Below, in pieces: positions 59,220 to 64,000 of a stretch of 64,000 bases of DNA; within the stretch, counting starts at the first letter, position 1, and each line of letters starts with the position of its first letter. A model generated the notes under the pieces. It ran no database searches and was not told the origin of the DNA. It saw nothing but the letters and a program-made list of their open reading frames with translations. Source of the stretch: Bryum argenteum (lineage: Eukaryota; Streptophyta; Bryopsida; Bryales; Bryaceae). The position numbers and the translations under genes were made by a program. The DNA lies in contig CM073325.1 in NCBI GenBank assembly GCA_037043015.1, positions 16,409,001-16,473,000 of the forward strand, given 5' to 3'.

Positions 59220-59998
59220 ATATGTAAGTGCCTAAAAATACCACAAAAATAGGGTAATTTTGTTTTTTTTACTTGCTAATCACTGAAAAATAATCAATCA
59301 CATGTGTCATCACTCCAAGTATGGTCAATGGCTTAATTGTCCATAAATGGGTGTACTTATTCTATCCTCGGGTGGAGCATGGATATCATCCTTCGACAAA
59401 CTCTTTCCCTTAGTCTCGTGTTCAGTGCAACGTCCGAAAAGTTTTTTGATTTTTACTAGCTATCCTCTTACATTCCTTATATCGAGTAGGTTGATTTATG
59501 GACCTTTATAGACAATTTTCTTCTTTTATATTTTGAATATATGATTTCATACAATTTTTATGGAATCTTTTCTTTTAATTTCAAAATCTAACAAGGCTAT
59601 TTTTCCATTTTTGTGGGCTACATTTATAATAGCCTTAGCCTCTTCTTGGACAATGGTTCCGTGTTACCCGTGGGTAGAAGAGTGGAAAAATTCTTTTTTA
59701 CTTCTAAAATTCCAAGGATTTGGTAGAAAATTTAATACAAATTATGCATAGCAACAAGAAGGATTCAAGGTGACAACAAGTTATATCATGCACCTGAATT
59801 ACAGTCTCAAAAAAGCAATGTTAACATCAAGGCAAGAAAAGTCTACCAAGTTTAGCTGAAAAGTGGAGGGTGGATGAATGAGATTTAACTCCTCAAGAAC
59901 CATGTAATTTCTCAATTTTTACAATGTCGAAACATCATTGTAAATCCAAAATTATTTGATTCAAAAAGCTTCCAACTAGAAATTTTTGAAAACTCAAC

Positions 59999-60934
59999 TT
60001 AACCCCTAAACGACCATGGTGTTTTGACAGCTCCAAACTCCAAAACTGCGATTTCATACCACCTTGTAAACTTTGGTGTATGAGAATTTTTTTCACAATT
60101 TTTTGAAACTATTAACCGTAGGATCTTAAAGATAACTATCATGAGCAATAGTGTTTAAAATTTCAACCGTTGGATCTTTTCCATTTCCAAGATCATAACA
60201 TTCAAAGTTGATGCAAACTTTTTTTCAGCAGACATAGTCTACTTTGTGCAAACGATATTGTGATGCTTAATACCTTAAACATCTTGCTTATATGTTTTTC
60301 CATGTAGGTAACTAAGTTGAGCATTACCATGCAAAATTTTAGACACTCATTTGGTTTTTTGAACCTTCATGCAATTTATTTACTAAAAGAAGGTAGAAAT
60401 CAAGGATTCGGTAAAACATGCACCACATTTGTCGTATTTGGTTTAGGGGGAAAATGAATGGTGAGTAGGTGCCTTCATGAGTTTGTGAATTTTGAGAAAA
60501 AAGAAATTCAAAAAATTCCTAAATCTCAAATTTTACCAAATTTCGAAAGAAAAAATTGTAATATTATAGAAACTTTGGATCTAGTTCTTGTAATTTTTTG
60601 AAGGGTGCCCTTGTAGAATTAGTAAAAGTTTTGACTTGGGTCACTTGGAAACCTAAGTAGGAAATCAGTCAAGAAAAGAAATTTTAAAAAAAATCTCAAA
60701 AAAAAGTTAAAAATAAAAAGTTTTTTTCTGCCCGCCCCAAAGTTTGAAACGAAAATTTGCGTTTTAAGACTCCAAAAGTGAAGTTTGACTTTGCAATTTT
60801 TCCCACATACACCTTGTAGTATAGGGAACATCCGATAAAAATCTTAGGCAGAAATATTGATTCTAACCCCTTCATCTAGGCTGCCCGAAATAGCAAAACA
60901 GCCAAATCGGAGGCCTTGGTCATTTAGGGGTTAA
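59999..60934. mobile_element. TTAA-flanked element, copy D (936 bp)
   Basis: It starts TTAACCCCTAAACGACCATGG and ends CCTTGGTCATTTAGGGGTTAA, so the ends are inverted repeats of about 16 bp with mismatches and TTAA on both sides. The interior is AT-rich without coding capacity and different from copies B and C. It could be a longer deletion derivative of the same family or a chance pairing of ends. Confidence 0.6.
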
Positions 60935-61918
60935 GATCATATCTATGTGGAAAATAATTTTAAATCACTAATTTTGACCTCGCATAATTTGCGTGCTATG
61001 GTTAAATATGCCACATATTCAAATAGCCCAAACCAGAAACTCCCTTTTCCAGATGGCATACCATAAATTCACAACTAGGGTGCCCCTATGGCCGTTTACA
61101 CCCATTTAAACATCTTGAAATTGGTATTCCCTATTATTGCCAAAAAATGTCCATGTCCTTGCATCTAGCTCAAATCCACTCTCAATATTGTCCCTAATCC
61201 TATCCAAACCTTATCCATGAGTCCTCCATCTGTGGATCGTCATTTTCATCCTTGTATTTGTTCAACCAAGGATTGCCAAGATAGAAAAGTAGGAACACTT
61301 TTCAAACCACCTATAAGCTCTTTGTATCTTTTAGGTTTAGTTTCAAATTGTTGATCCTATTGTTAGAAGGGGGCTAGGGGGGAAGAAGAAAAAAAAAACA
61401 GAAGAAAAAAGAAAAAGTAGAAAAAAGAAAATAAGAAAAAAAGAAAAGAGGCTTCCAACGGTAGCTCCGATGCCCCAATCCCACATACAGTTTCCAAGAT
61501 CTTCTTGACAACAACACTCCCCGTTCAACCACCCAAACAAACATCTCTCTTAAATATATTGACACCTTGAATGGGAGGTATAATTTGAGATTCAACCCCC
61601 AGATTTTGTTATAAACGGATTTTAAGTGAGGAAGTTATGATCCTTCAAATTTTCAGCTAGACATCCAAATGTTGTTTTCTGACATTCAACATGTTCAAGA
61701 GTTGAGCTATCTAGTATATGATTACCAAACACTGACTCAGACAGTAGTATCACTAGTTAGCCCTACGCCATTGTTTCATACACTTTCATACATTGTTTCA
61801 AATATTGTTTTTTGTGGTGCAAAAAACAATACAATCTAACGATCACTTCATCGGAAACATCAAAACATCTGAATAAGATTAAGCTCCTAGGAGTACGAAA
61901 TGACTAAACAAAAAACCA

Positions 61919-61924
<6 letters not shown>

Positions 61925-61980
<56 letters not shown>
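61925..61980. repeat. (TA)n microsatellite
   Basis: About 28 uninterrupted TA units in AT-rich intergenic DNA. Confidence 0.97.
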
Positions 61981-61985
<5 letters not shown>

Positions 61986-62947
61986 TTTTATTTATTTTAT
62001 TTATTTTTTTCAATCTGGGAATAACGAAACATTCAACACACTGCGAGAAATTCAAGTTGTTCTAAAACCTCCTAATTGATGAAAGCACATTTGAAGGTGA
62101 TGAGAACAGATTCTCAGTCAACTAACTGCAACAGCAGCTCATCCTTTTCAAAAATGCTTCAAGTCACATCTCAGCTCTCCTGCGCAATACAAAACAATCC
62201 ACAATGATGATTATGCATCTAATATCATATCATGATGAAATACGATATTGGGTGCGAGTCAGGGTCAAATTGATGTGTGTGTTGAGTTGAAATTCTTAAT
62301 TTGATGTGTAAGCATGCAAGAGCGTGAACATACTAGCATTTACAATTGCTCCGAGGAATCAAACATGCAAAGACTGCAACACTTGGTGTATCTTACATTT
62401 TCACCAATTTCTGAATGTCATTGACGATTGAGTGCATCAAATCTAGTTAGCAAACATCCTCTAGCTAAAGCCCCCTAATATATATCTTGCAAGCATGTGA
62501 AGTGATCTTTTGAGCAAGGTCGAAATCATGTAGCGCATTGCCATAGTCACCGTTCATGTTCGTGATGTTTCAACGTCTACAGCACGGTCGTGATGTGCTG
62601 TAGACTGTAGAACCAGGCCTGCAGCCTTGCACCATTCCCTCAGACCTCCAAAAATCAGTGACCGACGGATTAACACCAGGCAGCCTTGCACATAGTGTGA
62701 TCAGTCAGCTGAATTGCAAAGACGCATTTATGTCACACTTTCTTAGGAGTATACGATGAGTTATGCTGATGATGAATTCTCTCTACCGTGACTTTGATTA
62801 CAGGTAGTCAGTCCGAGGGTGCCTTTCGAAGTAAGGTCTTCATTCTCATCAGTGAGTGAAGAATCACGAAGGGTATAGTAGAGGTATGTCTCCCAACAGT
62901 GGAGAACTATGTATGGAATAGTCATCGGTCTGATCGTAGCCGCGAAA

Positions 62948-63193
62948 GGACTTGGTATGTCAAAATAGCGCTTGGAGTATCACGGAATTGGACCTCAGTC
63001 TAGAACCGTCACGTGATCTTATCGTTTATTGCTCCGCCCAATAACAGAGAATAAGAATGCATGGCTCCGCAAATTGATGATGCAACTACTTAGTCAGTGC
63101 TGGCTTCTCTAGGCAGAGCAATCAAACGTCTCAAACAGCAGCACGTGAACTTGGTATGGCGAAATAGCGCTTGGAATATCACGGAATTGGGGT
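62948..63193 (+). repeat. Direct repeat of about 45 bp, spaced 200 bp
   Basis: ACTTGGTATGTCAAAATAGC...TCACGGAATTGG near 62950 recurs near 63150 with three or four changes. No function is evident. Confidence 0.8.
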
Positions 63194-63665
63194 TCAGTGT
63201 ACCGTCCACCTCATGCCTCAGTTTTTCCCTCACCTGATTAACGTAGCAACAGAATTCATGAAACACTCCGTGGCAACAAGATACATCACGAATCTATCTG
63301 AACTCTTAGTACCTGGAAAGAAAAGATACAAATTTGAAGTAAGTAGTCGGTGCTACTAGTAGGATGATTGAAGACGAAAGTAATCAAGCCATTGAGCTCG
63401 GCTGAAAGCAGGATTCATTCTTTTCACTTCATTGCAGAGAAGACGGGATTATTGGGCAACTATTTCGTTCAAGGAATTCAGGAAAGAAACAGACCATCCA
63501 AGATCTCTCATCAGGTTGGACAGACCTCCTCGAAGTGCACCGATAAAGTAAATTGTTCCCGCAGCACGCTCGTTTCCCACTAAAAACAGTCTGGTACTAA
63601 GACAATCACACACAAGGAGAATGCAGAACATCATCTGGGATGTGAACATTGAAGTGATCGAGAGG

Positions 63666-64000
63666 TTAAAGCCTGGAACTAATCGGAGAGGGGGTCGCTG
63701 AAATAGGCAGGTCCTTGATCTTGCGGGCGGCGTCGCGGGCTACCCTCTGAACGAACGCCTTGATCTCCTCATTGTCGTCGGAGTTGTCGAAACGGAGATC
63801 GGTAGGCAGAGGCGGGAAGGTCGGCTCCAAGGAAGGAAAGTTATACTTAGTCTTCTTTTTAATGTAGAAGATCCCGACGTCGTACGCAGCCGCCGCTTCA
63901 CGGTCCGAGTTGTAGGTCCCCAGCCAGATGGTTTTCTTCCATTTGGGTGGGCGAATCTCCACTAAGTACCCCCGCACGCCTTTGCGCTGCCGCACACCCC
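63666..64000 (-). CDS. AP2/ERF-domain transcription factor, C-terminal part, cut by the window edge
   Basis: A DNA-binding regulator of the plant AP2/ERF superfamily. The visible 110 residues begin inside the AP2 domain: KGVRGYLVEIRPPKWKKTIW, then LGTYNSDREAAAAYDVG and the end of the fold at YNFPSLEP. The WLG block, the alanine-rich helix and the basic strand residues are all present. The frame stays open to the window end with no ATG, so the start and the rest of the domain's first strand lie outside. After the domain come an acidic patch (DNSDDNEEIKAFVQ) and a Ser/Pro tail. The subgroup (ERF or DREB) cannot be decided because the diagnostic N-terminal positions are unusual or missing. Confidence 0.85.
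   Translation of the reverse strand, partial: GVRQRKGVRGYLVEIRPPKWKKTIWLGTYNSDREAAAAYDVGIFYIKKKTKYNFPSLEPTFPPLPTDLRFDNSDDNEEIKAFVQRVARDAARKIKDLPISATPSPISSRL

Larger units (their letters stand above)
58720..63665. other. Intergenic region between eL29 and the AP2/ERF gene
   Basis: It holds two TTAA-flanked elements (58987 and 59999), a TA microsatellite (61925-61980) and a direct repeat of about 50 bp near 62950 and 63150. Open frames here are short and unsupported. The right part is the presumed 3' flank of the AP2/ERF gene. Confidence 0.5.

Overview
The window looks like nuclear DNA of a land plant. The genes carry many GT-AG introns, are spaced far apart and sit among LTR-retrotransposon debris, CACTA DNA transposons, MITEs and a tRNA-like SINE. 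Host genes with plant homologues include a plastid-type FMN hydrolase of the HAD family, a SPOROCYTELESS/SPEAR-like protein, ribosomal protein eL29 and an AP2/ERF factor. I could not place the species. Nothing in the window excludes a non-seed plant.

Region 1 (about 0.55-25.6 kb) is one nested transposon cluster. A decayed Ty3/gypsy element with about 190-bp LTRs (553-743 and 25395-25587) has stop codons in every domain and an altered reverse transcriptase active site. Two CACTA elements are inserted in its integrase region. The larger (4066-23226, 19.2 kb) has 12-bp CACTAGTAGAAA ends and an ATG target duplication. It encodes a four-exon TNP2-type transposase on the plus strand (15815-20228, 1140 aa, all splice phases consistent). 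On the minus strand it encodes a long multi-exon protein (7166 to about 11942) with an Arg/Ser-rich region followed by a domain resembling plant Transposase_24. Two further short spliced reading frames lie in the same element. The smaller CACTA (23483-24720) has an AAC duplication and no coding capacity. It shares the terminal sequence and ATCAACA-type subterminal motifs, so the larger element is its probable helper.

Region 2 (25.6-37.1 kb) holds two minus-strand host genes: an FMN hydrolase 1-like HAD protein (27358-29292, five exons, 249 aa) and a SPOROCYTELESS/SPEAR-like protein (34356-37070, partly resolved exons). A TTAA-flanked repeat lies between them.

Region 3 (37.1-52.1 kb) is gene-poor and repeat-rich. 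It has two near-full-length SINE copies in opposite orientation, SINE 3' fragments, a PIF/Harbinger-like MITE, a 180-bp foldback, a 40-bp perfect hairpin and a second TTAA-flanked repeat.

Region 4 (52.1-64 kb) holds a seven-exon zinc-type dehydrogenase (52147-54679, 376 aa) and ribosomal protein eL29 (57540-57817), with tandem decayed copies of its own first exon in the leader intron. Two more TTAA-flanked repeats follow, and an AP2/ERF gene runs off the right edge. All host genes recognised are on the minus strand. They look functionally unrelated, as is normal in a plant genome.
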